From Rutstroemia sp. NJR-2017a BVV2 (taxonomy: Eukaryota > Ascomycota > Leotiomycetes > Helotiales > Rutstroemiaceae), in assembly GCA_002946415.1 (NCBI GenBank), contig NJPS01000013.1, positions 930,001-994,000 of the forward strand: a stretch of 64,000 nt of DNA, written 5' to 3'. Below the pieces are notes generated by a model. The model saw only the letters and a program-made list of their open reading frames with translations. It was not told the DNA's origin and searched no databases. Below are positions 46,727-57,211 of the stretch, one piece after another (the stretch's first letter is position 1; the number at the start of each line of letters is the position of its first letter). The position numbers were made by a program, and so were the translations under genes.

Positions 46727-48216
46727 ATGCCGCCGAGCAAGAGTATGTTGTTCCTTTACCTCGTTCCAGAGATGCCAGGATTGTGAGGGAGTGCTTTTGC
46801 TAACGAATCTCACTTTTCTATAGAAGTAGCAGCCCACGAATGTGTCTCGGAAGAGGCGTTGGTACATCTCAAGTCGTACAAATACTCCAGCGTGGATAAG
46901 AGTCTGATATCAAATTACATCCTGAAGCACTACGTATGATGCCCAAGAAAGAATCGCAGATGGAAAATGGTTGCTGAGTGATTACAGTGGAATGCGTTTG
47001 TCGAACTTTTGCCGTTATGGCTTGCGCCGAATATGGTGACGTTGCTGGGGTTCTGCTTCATTCTATCAAATGTGATATGTCTGGAAATTTGGATGCCGGA
47101 TCTTGTTGGGCCAGTACGTCTTCGATTCACGGCGGGGTGACAGATGTGTTGGGAGTGCTAATATGTTGGATCTAGGGCCCCTCATGGTTATACTACAGTT
47201 TCGCGTTTGGGCTATGGATGTATTCGACGATGGACAATGTGGATGGGAAACAGGCACGACGAACAGGAACTTCTAGTGGGCTTGGAGAGCTCTTCGACCA
47301 CGGAATCGACTCTCTCAACTGTACACTGGCGAGTTTGTGCGAAACTGCTGCTATGGGTTTGGGAACATCGAGGGCTGGAATCTTCACCGCTTTGATTCCT
47401 TGTCTGCCGATGTTCTTCTCTACCTGGGAGACATACCATACTCACACTTTATATCTGGGTATCTTCAACGGACCTACGGAAGGTCTAATCCTCGCCTGCA
47501 CCATCATGATTTTGTCTGGTTACTACGGTCCTGAAATCTGGACTCACCGAATCACGGATCTTGTTGGTCATCACTACTTCCTAGGATATCATGAGTTCTT
47601 CGGCACCTATTCCGTTCGAGATCTTTGGGTTCCTATTCTGGTTGTCTCTCTTTTCGGCGCACACGTTCCGTTCTGCGTGATCAACGTTGTGAAAGCTCGC
47701 AGAAGGGATAACCTTCCAGTCTTGCCCGTCTTCCTCGAATGGACACCTATGGCCGTCTTCACATTTTCTATTGGAGCTTGGCTTTTCTCGCCTTACTCCA
47801 CTCTCATGGCCGAGAACCGTCTTGTCCTTTTCTGTCTCACGATGTCCTTCGTTTTCGGCAGAATGACCACAAAGATCATCCTTGCTCATTTGACTCGCCA
47901 GCCATTCCCCTACTGGACCGTTATGCTTACCCCCCTTGTTGGTGGTGCAGTCCTCGGCAACTTGCCTCGAATCGGTCTTCCTGCTGTCAGCGCCTTTGTC
48001 GAGCTGTGGTATCTTCGTGCTTACTTCGTCTTCGCTCTGATTGTCTACTTCAGATGGGCATTTTTGGTTATTGACAGCATCTGTTCATACTTGGGTATCA
48101 ACTGCTTAACAATCCCCACTGCGAAACTGGCCGAGATCAACGAGAAGGCCAAGACACCAAATGGAAGCGGTGCCAGATCACCCAATTCATTGCCTAACGG
48201 CAAGAGGGCTGATTAG
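46727..48216 (+). CDS. EPT1: CDP-choline/ethanolamine:diacylglycerol phosphotransferase
   Basis: Exons 46727..46742, 46824..46933, 46988..47113 and 47176..48216; 430 aa. It makes phosphatidylcholine and phosphatidylethanolamine in the last Kennedy-pathway step, in ER/Golgi membranes. The CDP-alcohol phosphotransferase signature is complete: D104-x2-D107-G-x2-A-R-x8-G-x3-D125-x3-D129 (starting DNVDGKQARR). It sits after the conserved N-terminal block LKSYKYSSVDKSLISNYILK and the helix with WLAPNMVTLLGF. About eight hydrophobic helices follow. The choline versus ethanolamine preference cannot be read from the sequence (yeast has CPT1 and EPT1). The first exon codes for five residues only. Confidence 0.94.
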
Positions 48217-49442
48217 ATTTGCCCACTAGACTTTCTATCCTCCTCGATAGTCATAGTTGAACTCCCTTCAGTTCTTCTACTGTCCTTTCAAAAGATTTAT
48301 GAGATGTTTATACCATTTCCAGACATTGGCTGGGCTGTATTCTATGGGTTTGGGGGTTTTCATGGGCGATGATGAGTCACGATTCAGGGATGGTTTGTAC
48401 TGTTTTTGGGCAAGCTTTCAGTTGGGAGCACCAGAAACAGAACACGGGTTACGCATATAGATAATTTAATAGAGATTATGGAGAGTAAATGAATGGAATG
48501 GCATGGGAGGGCGTTGCTCTGAGGCTAGGTGGTCGACCATGAACGAGCCTTAGCATGCGGTTGACTTAGAGGAGCATTTTTGAATAGCATATTATAATAT
48601 CTCCACACCCGCCGACTCATTGAGGTAGGTTCAGCAAAGAGAAAATGAAAGAAACATTCACAAAGAGAAGCACCATCAAATCAACGGGGACCAAGACGGT
48701 TATTCAATGCCGTGAATAGAGTGCCCAGCAGGGAGGTAGAGCTCGATGGAGGTCTGCATCAAGCAACGTGCCAATCAGATAAGATAGATGCAATTCAAGC
48801 TTTGCCCAGTGCCGGCTCTTCCAGTTGGTGCATATTTTTCTATTTTTGTTTTTACTCCCAGGCTGCGTTTGTTTGTTGCCGTGTGCCTTATGCCCCGACC
48901 AGCAGAACTAGCGCCACCAGAACATAAGCCCAACCAACGACCGAACCCTGATTATGCACGCTCGGCAAGTTTTGGGGACTGCAAGGCTGCGCAAATTGCT
49001 AATTGCTACGGGATAACGTCATTTTACGTTACGACGACAAGACGCAAGAATATTGGCAGCAGGGCTTGGTGGCTTGAGTGTCACGACTGTGTCATGAGTA
49101 GTGGAGAGATCTGAGGACCAAGAATGCGTATGGTTTGGCAAGAGTTGCAGTCCATTCACCTCTTTTACTTGAAGAACGAACTCGGACGCATCGGCAGTTT
49201 TGTTGGTGGTGGAAACGATTCCTGCGAGCTGTGGATAACTAATTCATTATTTTACTTTTCTCATCTGCAGGGCATTTCTCCAAAAACATTATTACCATTA
49301 CCATATATTGAATAATATCCCTTCAGAACCTATTCTTCATCCTCACTCTGCTATTTGGTTGCCATAACTATTCAAGGCACAAAAAGACCAACCAACCAAC
49401 CTTATCTCGCAGTGCCAAGATTTGTGTTCAGCCAAACGGGCC
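48217..49442. other. Intergenic, 1.2 kb
   Basis: EPT1 3' region and promoter/leader of the IQM-like gene. Nothing specific recognised. Confidence 0.45.
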
Positions 49443-51614
49443 ATGACCCCTCAATTTGCATCATGTCCCCCGCGCGAAGCCGACGAACCCAAGTCCATCT
49501 CCAGCACCAATACCGGCGCAACACCATGCAATCATAGCAACAGTAACAGCAGCAATTATCCTATAAGGCATGCGAAACACGATTCCAAGTTAAGTGTCGA
49601 TACAATAAGCACGCATACCAATCGCGCGACGCAATCCCAACTCTCACACGATAGACACTACAGGCAGTCGCATATTAGTGTCTCTACGCAAGCGCCGGCT
49701 AAGAGTCACAAGGAATATTTGGATAGGTTAGAGATGCCCTCAAAGGAAGAAATTGAACGCATTGCGCAGGTGCAGGAGGAGAAGGAGGTGGAAGCGATCA
49801 AGAAGAGGTTGAGTGAGTGTGGGGACAAGGGGGAAGGATCCGAAGAGGATAGGAGGAAAGCGGCGGAATTGATTCAGAGAAATTATAGGGGTCATAGAGC
49901 GAGGAGGATTCTGGAGGGAAAGACGCTGGATGCTAGTACGAGGTGGGTGGAAGCGGTCAAGGAGGCGAGGTATAGGAATTTGACGACGCCGAGGGCGAGA
50001 GCGAGTACGGATGTTGGGGGAAGCGCGACGCAGTGGGGGGCGCAACAGGCGGATGGAGCGGCGGAGGGAAATGGGAATGGAAATAGGGATAGGAGTCTTT
50101 CACATGCGCACGCGATGGAGAATTGGAAGAAGATTGGAATGATTGCTAGAAGGGCTGGGTGGGATGAAGATCCAGATGGGGATAGTGATGACGATGGTGA
50201 GAATTTGTCGGAGAAGGAACGGGAGGAGAGACGGAAGAAAAGAGTGGCGGAAAAACAGGAGAGACAGAAAGCTGCGAAGATTATGGATTTGCAGTATTTC
50301 CTCGAGGTGGTGGATCTTAAACATCGGTATGGATCGAATCTAAGGACGTATCATGAGGAATGGAAAAAGAGAGATACACACGAGAATTTCTTCTACTGGT
50401 TGGATTATGGAGAAGGGAGGTTCATTGACTGTCAAGGATGTCCGAGAGAAAGACTGGACAGGGAAAGAGTACGGTATTTGTCGAAAGAAGAAAGGTTAGA
50501 CTATCTAGTCAAAATCGACTCGGACGGTCGTCTTTGCTGGGCGAAGAATGGCGCTCGAATCGATACGACTTCCGAGTATAGAGACAGTATTCACGGAATC
50601 GTCCCCGTCGACGACCCTTCACCACCATACGCACCCCTCGACAACGAAGCAGCCAAAAGTTCTAGCAGTCTCTCCAGTTCATCCTCCTCCTCATCATCGG
50701 AATCCGCCTCTACCCCCACATCTCCACATCCCCACCATCAACATCAACATCAACATCAACATACACACAAGCACCCAAAAAAAGAAGAAGAGGAAGCCTC
50801 CCGTGCTTCCAAATATGCAACCCCCGAAGTAGACGCCAACCACGGCTACCAAAAAGTCTCCCACATCTCCGCCTCCACCATCTTCAACAAACTCCTCCGC
50901 GGCTCCGTCAAGAAGAACACCTGGATCTTCGTCGCCGACACTTCCTTCCGGCTCTACGTCGGTATCAAACAATCCGGCGCTTTCCAGCACTCGTCTTTTC
51001 TGCACGGGTCGCGCATTTCCGCCGCTGGACTGATCAAAATCAAAGATGGAAGATTGACGAAATTGAGCCCTCTCAGCGGACATTATCGACCGCCGGTGAG
51101 CAATTTCCGCGCCTTTGTGCACAGTTTGAAGGGCGAGGGGGTGGATATGAGTCACGTGAGTATTTCGCGGAGTTATGCGGTGTTGGTGGGGTTGGAGGCG
51201 TATGTGAAGGGGAGGAGGAGGGGGAAGAAGATACTGGGGAAGTTGGGGAGGAGGAAGGAGAGGTTGGTTAAGGGGAAGGCGACGGTGAGGGAGGAGGAGG
51301 CAAGGATGGATATGAGTGAGAGTGCGAGGAGGGAGAGGAAGGTGTTGGAGGAGGAGAGGGAAAGGAGGGAGGAGGAAAGGTTGGTGAGGAGGGTGGTGGG
51401 GGGGAGTAAGGGGAGGATTATGGGGTTGTTGGAGAGGGGGGAGGATAGGGAGAGGGAGAGGGAGAAGGAGAGAGAGAAGGAGAGGGAGATGGAGGGGAAG
51501 GATAGAGTGGGTATGCTGGATATGGGGAAGGGAAAGGAAAAGGAAAAAGATACTGGTGCTGAAGGACCAGAAGCTGCCACCCCCCCAGAAGGGAATAGGG
51601 TTGATGGAGCGTAG
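49443..51614 (+). CDS. IQM-like calmodulin-binding protein
   Basis: Intronless, 723 aa from the ATG at 49443. The frame opens slightly upstream without an ATG. A disordered N-terminus precedes a single IQ motif AAELIQRNYRGHRARR (140-155). The conserved core shared with plant IQM proteins follows: MDLQYFLEVVDLKHRYGSNL, HENFFYWLDYGEGR, LDRERVRYLSKEERL, GRLCWAKNG, a variable Ser/His insert, then WIFVADTSFRLYVGIKQSG, FQHSSFLHG, LSPLSGHYRP and VSISRSYAVLVGLEAY. The C-terminal 150 residues are almost only Arg/Glu/Lys/Gly and probably form a charged helix. Calmodulin binding is expected. The biochemical role of the core is unknown in fungi. The last 450 bp are nearly all purine on this strand. Confidence 0.85.
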   Translation: MTPQFASCPPREADEPKSISSTNTGATPCNHSNSNSSNYPIRHAKHDSKLSVDTISTHTNRATQSQLSHDRHYRQSHISVSTQAPAKSHKEYLDRLEMPSKEEIERIAQVQEEKEVEAIKKRLSECGDKGEGSEEDRRKAAELIQRNYRGHRARRILEGKTLDASTRWVEAVKEARYRNLTTPRARASTDVGGSATQWGAQQADGAAEGNGNGNRDRSLSHAHAMENWKKIGMIARRAGWDEDPDGDSDDDGENLSEKEREERRKKRVAEKQERQKAAKIMDLQYFLEVVDLKHRYGSNLRTYHEEWKKRDTHENFFYWLDYGEGRFIDCQGCPRERLDRERVRYLSKEERLDYLVKIDSDGRLCWAKNGARIDTTSEYRDSIHGIVPVDDPSPPYAPLDNEAAKSSSSLSSSSSSSSSESASTPTSPHPHHQHQHQHQHTHKHPKKEEEEASRASKYATPEVDANHGYQKVSHISASTIFNKLLRGSVKKNTWIFVADTSFRLYVGIKQSGAFQHSSFLHGSRISAAGLIKIKDGRLTKLSPLSGHYRPPVSNFRAFVHSLKGEGVDMSHVSISRSYAVLVGLEAYVKGRRRGKKILGKLGRRKERLVKGKATVREEEARMDMSESARRERKVLEEERERREEERLVRRVVGGSKGRIMGLLERGEDREREREKEREKEREMEGKDRVGMLDMGKGKEKEKDTGAEGPEAATPPEGNRVDGA

Positions 51615-51654
51615 TAGTGGCAATATAAAAGGCCAAACAGTGAGACACTGGATT

Positions 51655-51686
51655 GGTTCGGTTCGGTTCGGTTCGGTTTGGTTTGC
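51655..51686. repeat. GGTTC pentanucleotide repeat
   Basis: Four copies of GGTTC followed by GGTTT copies, 40 bp after the IQM-like stop codon, so within its 3' UTR. Confidence 0.85.
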
Positions 51687-52584
51687 ATGATCTTTCTCTT
51701 TCTTTCCGAGCTAATGGATGGATGGTATATATGACCGATACGATTTTACTTATATGAATAGATACCCAACTTTTATCTGGTCTGGAGATTATATAGTCTA
51801 GATAGATGCATATATAAATATATACGGAAATCCAAATCAGACTTGGTCTTCACCGGGGAGGGGGGCGCTCAATTCTTCCTGTTGTTGTTAGTGCCGTTGT
51901 TGTTAATTATATAGGAATAATTGGAGTGCTGAGACGTCGCTTGGGGAAAGGAGAGATAGGAGAGGCTGGGCAGGAGAATGGGCAGGTAGGCGGGTAAGAA
52001 ATCCATGGACTGGTTGGTTAGAACTGTACGAAGAGTCGAAAAAGCAGGTGTGTAGCAGTGCATTCGATTACTTGGAGTGAAGTGAAGTGAAGCGGAGTCA
52101 GTCAGTGAGATCTGTTCTACTCTATTCTGTTCTAGTTACTATACTCTAACTCTCTCTTCTCAAACCCTCCTCTGATATATCTGTATTGTGGTCGGGTCTG
52201 TCTTTCTGGTGGTCTTTTTGCTGAGTTGTAGTAAAGAAGGGGGTTTCCTATAAATGTATCCTACAGAAGCTAAGAGATTGCAGATTTATTCACTTGCCCT
52301 GCTACAGACCACCTTGCTAGATACAGATAGACGTCCTAGTGAGTTGCAAAGCTAGCAAGAACGATCGTTATCAAGTATATTATTCACCATCCACGAGTTC
52401 TAAGCTTTCAAATCTAGGTAGGATTCCTCTGGCTCCGTGCTATGAGTATGGTACTGCGTCTTGTATATCTGGGGCCGATGCATATAGGCCTAGAGGAGAT
52501 CTTAGCCATTAGAGAGAGTTGTATAAGCTAGTACAGGCCTAGGCACATTCCACATCGGGTACTGGGTAGATTTTCCAGCTACTC

Positions 52585-52610
52585 AACCTACCCAACCCGG
52601 CGGGTAGGTT
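52585..52610. repeat. Perfect 9-bp inverted repeat with 8-nt loop
   Basis: AACCTACCC, eight bases (AACCCGGC), then GGGTAGGTT. It forms a GC-rich stem that could act in a 3' end or be a protein-binding palindrome. Confidence 0.7.
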
Positions 52611-54437
52611 AGCAGCCTAGATGCAGGTGGTAAAGAATGCCGTTCTGATGGGAGAACAAGCGAGAGTAAGTATTCAATTCAGCTATATCTGTTGCATAAA
52701 TAACCCCTTTTGGCCAACACAGTGCGGCATCGAAAGTAAAAGATCGAAACCTTAGACTCTTCACCCTGAACTACACTAATCCCTCTATCTACCCATATAT
52801 AGAAATAGAAAAGCTGATGTAAAGGGACTTGAGACATTTGTGGAATCGAAGTTAGTCGTGGTCTATACGAGGCCCATGGATTTGCGGTCCTGGAAAAGTT
52901 TCGCCTGGATGCTGAGATACTCGTATCGAGCGAAGAGTATCCAAAAAGCAAGAGATAAAGTCTTAGCAGTTGATGGCTACGCGATGGTTCGCAAGTAAGG
53001 TGGCAGGGCTGCTGTTTAACCTTAATGTAATTTAAGTAAGATCGGATGGTGATAGAGAGAAGAGCTACAAAGGGGCTAAATGAATCAGTCATAATCACCT
53101 TATTGAGCCGTACTTTTGCACCCATTGAGTGCAACACGGCTTAAGGTGGTTGAATGATATGTCTTCAGTTACTCGAAGGGAACGGCCCTCACGCCTTACA
53201 AATTCCGAATAGATTCGGGTGCAAGTGAAGTCGCTCATCCTAACGGCATCATCCTCCCAAGTGAAGTAGGAATCAAACGAAATGATTTCCGATGACTCTT
53301 GGAAAGACTCCGAATCTTCTGTAGGGCGGCGTGGAAGTTCGTAAGATTACGTGAGATAACGAGGCAGTAGCGTCTTTTCCTTCACATCCATTAGATTCGG
53401 GCCCATGCCAAGATGCACGATACTTCAAATCGAGGAGGTAGCAATACTCAGGATAGTTGGTTAACGAAAGTGCTATCTCACACGCTATCGATTGAAGTTT
53501 CTGACGAGGCAAGTGCCAGAACAGAGACCAACAGTTTGCTGGTGGCTGACATCTAAGCCGCTTTCTACGGCGTAGTTATCTACCAACTTCAACACGGGTG
53601 GATTTCGCAGCACATGGTGCGTAATTTACGTGAAGAAGATGAGAAAACCAGAAGACACCGAAGCGTGTTCGCTACAGAATTTTGGGAACCTTTCCCGAAG
53701 CTATTGGGGAACAATATTGTTACTTCTGTGGCCTGTCCTCACAATTTCTAAGCTTAGAGTGTGGCGACCACGAGTTACCAAGTAGTATGGGCGAGTTGCA
53801 CAGCATCAAACCTTCTCCGCGTTTATGCAATGTCGCGGCTGTCTACCCAAGGTGCGAAGATGCTCCCTAATGCGTCGCAGAAGATAGCATTCAATACCTT
53901 TATCATATCGGCCTTGGATAAGCCCCGGGATTGGATCGATCTGCAATTTGATTCGTTACTTGATGCTAGCTACCTTTAATTCGTGCCTGCTGTCGGCTCA
54001 AGTCACTCAGTCATGGCTAAGATAGCTATCATTCCCTTCGGTCTCTCAGCATAAACCACGATGCTGCATGAGATTGAGAAGTGTTAAAAAATATATTATT
54101 ACGGACATGTTCGGCGAAGCATGGATTTTATGATTCGGCGTTATTAGGGAGCTCTCAATCCTCATAAGGGGGTTTTTCTACTCCATTATTGACTGGAGAA
54201 ATCGAATTCAGCCCTGGGGGCTATCCATACTCTGGCTTTGAAAGCTCCCGGGGGACGCAAGACTTTTTACAGTCGCCGTCCTACCATTTCTGCGATACTG
54301 ATACACGTCTTGCATGCACGCTGCAAGTCTGGATACAGCCTCTTTTTCCGGGAACTGGCAATGGGAAGAATTCCTCATCGTCCTGAAAGCTTTAGTCATA
54401 TATCGCTGGAGCCTTTCCACGGCACTATCCAAGATCT

Positions 54438-55625
54438 CTATATATCGTCAGTACGAGCAGAATTGATCAGGATTCGAACTATCTCACGAAAATGCGTCAC
54501 AATCCGACAGCTGTGGAGCAGCATGCCATCATCTCTTGCTCCCGCGATCCAATCTGCTTCTTTGATGCCGACCGCTGCCAAATCAAGCCACACCATGTTC
54601 GTCTCTTGTGGGACAAGGAGTGAGCCTCCGAGTCCGGTCCAGTGTTCAGCTAGGCGCCGGGCTTGCTCATGGCTACGTACAAATCCATTCTTGACCTTAC
54701 CAATTTGCTGTGGTTGAAAGGTCGATTCAATAGCTTCCCGAGCTGAGGCTGCCAAAAGCCCGGGCTGCCTCATTGAACCTCCCATACTTTTATGAATACT
54801 CTTCGCACGAAGAACAAATTTAGAATCGCCTGAGAGCGTGCTTCCTACTGGAGCGCCAATTCCCTTGCTCATGGATAGATTGACGCTGTCGGCAGCAGCA
54901 GCATAATCAGACAAGCTTCCAGCCGCTGCAGAAGCAGCATCCCAGAGTCGCGCACCGTCAATATTCACCTTGACCCCATTCTCAGTAGCGAAACGTTTGA
55001 TGCGTCTCACCTCCTCCAGAGGCATGATATTGCCGCCCAGAGGCACTTCCAAGTGTATGACTCGCGTTGGACAATCACACTCACTTGCTGGCTTGGATTC
55101 ATCAACGAGCACAATCCGTCTCTTTATGTCCTCAAGGGTAATGTAAAGACCATTTGACGGTGTGACCGGCTGTGGCAGAGCGCCAGACAACATCGCAACA
55201 CTGCCTCCTTCCATGTGCAAGAAGTGGCTTCGGCAATCGCAGATAACACCAGCAGGTGCAGTTCCAATGTGAGCCCAGATCGCAACTTGATTTGCAAGTG
55301 TAGTCGAGACCATGAAGATTGTCGACTGCATCCCTAACAGCTGGGAAGTGTAGTCCTCAAAGGCCTTCGTATCGCCACCGCCCGTCCAGCCATCGTTGAA
55401 GCTGGCAAGAGCAATTGCGCGAAAGATTTGCAATGTTGGAGTAGTAACCGTGTCACCTAGAAACATTAGCTTTGTTCGCATCATGACGGGTGAGATCGTA
55501 CTGCGAAAGTCATATGCGGACTGGTTTGGCTGTTGCCATGCTGCACCAAGCATTTCAGGGAGGGGATTCTTATCGTTCGTCATTTTCCGTGATAAGTTTA
55601 GGTCACCAGAAGTAGTCATTGACAT
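54438..55625 (-). CDS. Threonine-aldolase-like PLP enzyme
   Basis: Intronless, 395 aa. Fold-type I PLP protein of the low-specificity threonine aldolase family: FLGDTVTTPT, HFLHMEGGSVAML, THLE-type segment IHLEVPLGG, VNIDGARLWDAA (Asp for the PLP nitrogen), LSMSKGIGAPVGS (Schiff-base Lys), RQPGLLAA and a C-terminal RIVTHFRE. It would cleave beta-hydroxy amino acids to glycine plus aldehyde. The pairing of conserved PLP residues suggests an active enzyme, but the family core is diverged (for example GGDTKAFEDYTSQLLG where the usual YGED block is expected). Together with the GST and a broken kinase copy it lies in an accessory-looking stretch. A secondary-metabolism role is possible but not shown. 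Confidence 0.85.
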   Translation of the reverse strand: MSMTTSGDLNLSRKMTNDKNPLPEMLGAAWQQPNQSAYDFRSTISPVMMRTKLMFLGDTVTTPTLQIFRAIALASFNDGWTGGGDTKAFEDYTSQLLGMQSTIFMVSTTLANQVAIWAHIGTAPAGVICDCRSHFLHMEGGSVAMLSGALPQPVTPSNGLYITLEDIKRRIVLVDESKPASECDCPTRVIHLEVPLGGNIMPLEEVRRIKRFATENGVKVNIDGARLWDAASAAAGSLSDYAAAADSVNLSMSKGIGAPVGSTLSGDSKFVLRAKSIHKSMGGSMRQPGLLAASAREAIESTFQPQQIGKVKNGFVRSHEQARRLAEHWTGLGGSLLVPQETNMVWLDLAAVGIKEADWIAGARDDGMLLHSCRIVTHFREIVRILINSARTDDI

Positions 55626-56202
55626 GTAATGTCACTGAGAGATTCGAGGACAGCACCAGGCAGTGCCAGCTATATACCTGTTCCTATGGCGGAATATAAC
55701 TCCGTGTTATCAGCTGAGGTTGGGCGTTATTAGCATGTGCCTGGATTGACTCAAGTATGCCTTGCAAATTTCAAAGCCACTTCACGGAGAAATTAAGATC
55801 TTGGAGCTTTGTGCCTGGCAGCTTTGTCATGTATATCCCGTTTCCAACATTGGCCACCAGGGTCATCTTGTGACTACCCTAAATCAGCTCTTGAGAGTGG
55901 ACTTCCGCTGCGGTCATTGTATAACTTTTGGTCTTACTAAATCACTAACCAAAGAGAGTATAATGAATTCGTACCGTCTTGTCAGACCCAACGACATCCC
56001 TGGCAGTCTAGGGCTGCAGTACGCGCTAGCTATTTCAGGTCTTGATAGATCACTAGATCACTGACCCTTGGGGTGCAGGTTGGCATAGATTCGTTTTCCT
56101 CTTTCTTGTGTTTTAGCACACCAGAAATCATACTGTGTCTTGTTGGTTCATTTCCCTGGGAGCTTGGTTGGCCTGCGCTCTCTGTGGGTTGGTCACCACA
56201 GG
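55626..56202. other. Intergenic, threonine aldolase promoter side
   Basis: 577 bp. A 100-codon plus-strand ORF (55762-56064) has no recognisable domain and is not called. Confidence 0.4.
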
Positions 56203-56595
56203 ATGGCTGAGCCTTTCACTATCGTTGTCAAGGTAGGTGTTGTTCTGAGACTCGAATTGGTAGTCTCAATGACTATACTGGCATTTGTTGGATGAAAAGC
56301 GTCCATCATTGACGAATCAAATCGGAAGCCAATCTTGGAAAGTCCCAGTGCAATCTTTCACTTGTTTGCCAGAATGCGCAAGGATGGCCACCACATAATC
56401 ATTGTCTCTTCTGGCGCGATTGGAATCGCCCCTGGGTAGCACCAGATAAACCGGTCGATCAGATTTTCCTTCCCATAAAAGAGCTTTGGCTGCTGTGGGA
56501 CAGATGCCAGCTAACTAGCCTGTGGGAGCAAGCCTTCGCTCAGTGGTCTCGTCATCTGTAGCATCTCGTCGTTGGAAAGCCATGATAGAAGGGGA
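56203..56595 (+). pseudogene. Degenerate glutamate 5-kinase (PRO1-like) fragment
   Basis: Starts MAEPFTIVVK at 56203. After a short interruption, from about 56300, one frame reads IIDESNRKPILESPSAIF, then LFARMRKDGHHIIIVSSGAI and GIAPG, ending in TAG at 56436. This is the N-terminal core of glutamate 5-kinase, with the VSSGAI substrate loop. Downstream, ALAAVGQ is in one frame and CQLTSLWEQAFAQW in another, both matching consecutive parts of the same family. At least one stop and two frameshifts therefore separate the pieces. The kinase C-terminal half and PUA domain are not found. It is a relic of a copy of the proline-biosynthesis enzyme; the functional gene should be elsewhere. Confidence 0.75.
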
Positions 56596-57211
56596 TGAGT
56601 GTTTTGCAAAAGACAATGTTGTGAATTCATGGAATTCATTTTTCAACGCCAAGAGATGAGTATTATATATTCGAGACCGAGCAACTGCTTACAAAGAAGC
56701 TCTCTGGCCCAGGGGTCTCTGCCTGTGGATGGACGCGTACTCCTAACTCGCATATGCTGTTGCATGGTTAAATCAGCTCTCAAGATCTGATTTAGCACCC
56801 AGAAACAGACAACCCTCATGATGACGGGGTGCTTGGTGCAGGGATAGGGTCTGATTTGCAGTGCTGTTTCCTGGCCCTGATCGTCAAATAAAGAAACGGG
56901 CCGGAAAAAGGCTTGAGAGTAAGCCATGCTGGCGCCATCCAACCTCGCTGGCGGACTACGAATTCCCCCTTGCTTTGTGCAGTAGTCAACCTTCGAATTA
57001 CTGCTGTCCGATAGGCCTATCGAACCCTATATAGCTAGTCCTCTCGTACCTCCTAATGACTATATCTCCCATAAGCCTATAGTAAATATAGGCGACTGGG
57101 AGGTATCAAGAGTCTCACATAATTCAATCTGCACTAAGCATATCATGTATGAGTAGATTCGCTTTGTCATCTACAGGACTTGAGTATACCATGCCCCTTG
57201 AACATATCCGA
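56596..57211. other. Intergenic after pseudogene
   Basis: Contains an AT-rich, partly palindromic stretch at about 57010-57110 (GATAGGCCTATC; CCTATAGTAAATATAGG). The rest may be further decayed kinase sequence, but no match is convincing. Confidence 0.4.

Larger units (their letters stand above)
51615..54437. other. Intergenic, 2.8 kb
   Basis: Contains a GGTTC microsatellite (51655-51686), a perfect 9-bp inverted repeat (52585-52610) and no gene that I can support. The short ORFs near 53682-53979 have no recognised domain, though this part could be a worn-down gene remnant. Confidence 0.45.

Noticed and set aside
50694..51623. 309-codon antisense ORF under the IQM-like gene
   Set aside because: Antisense shadow of the polypurine coding tract; low-complexity Leu/Pro/His string with no domain.
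57010..57110. AT-rich palindromic stretch as a transposon end
   Set aside because: Short imperfect palindromes only; no target duplication or second end found.
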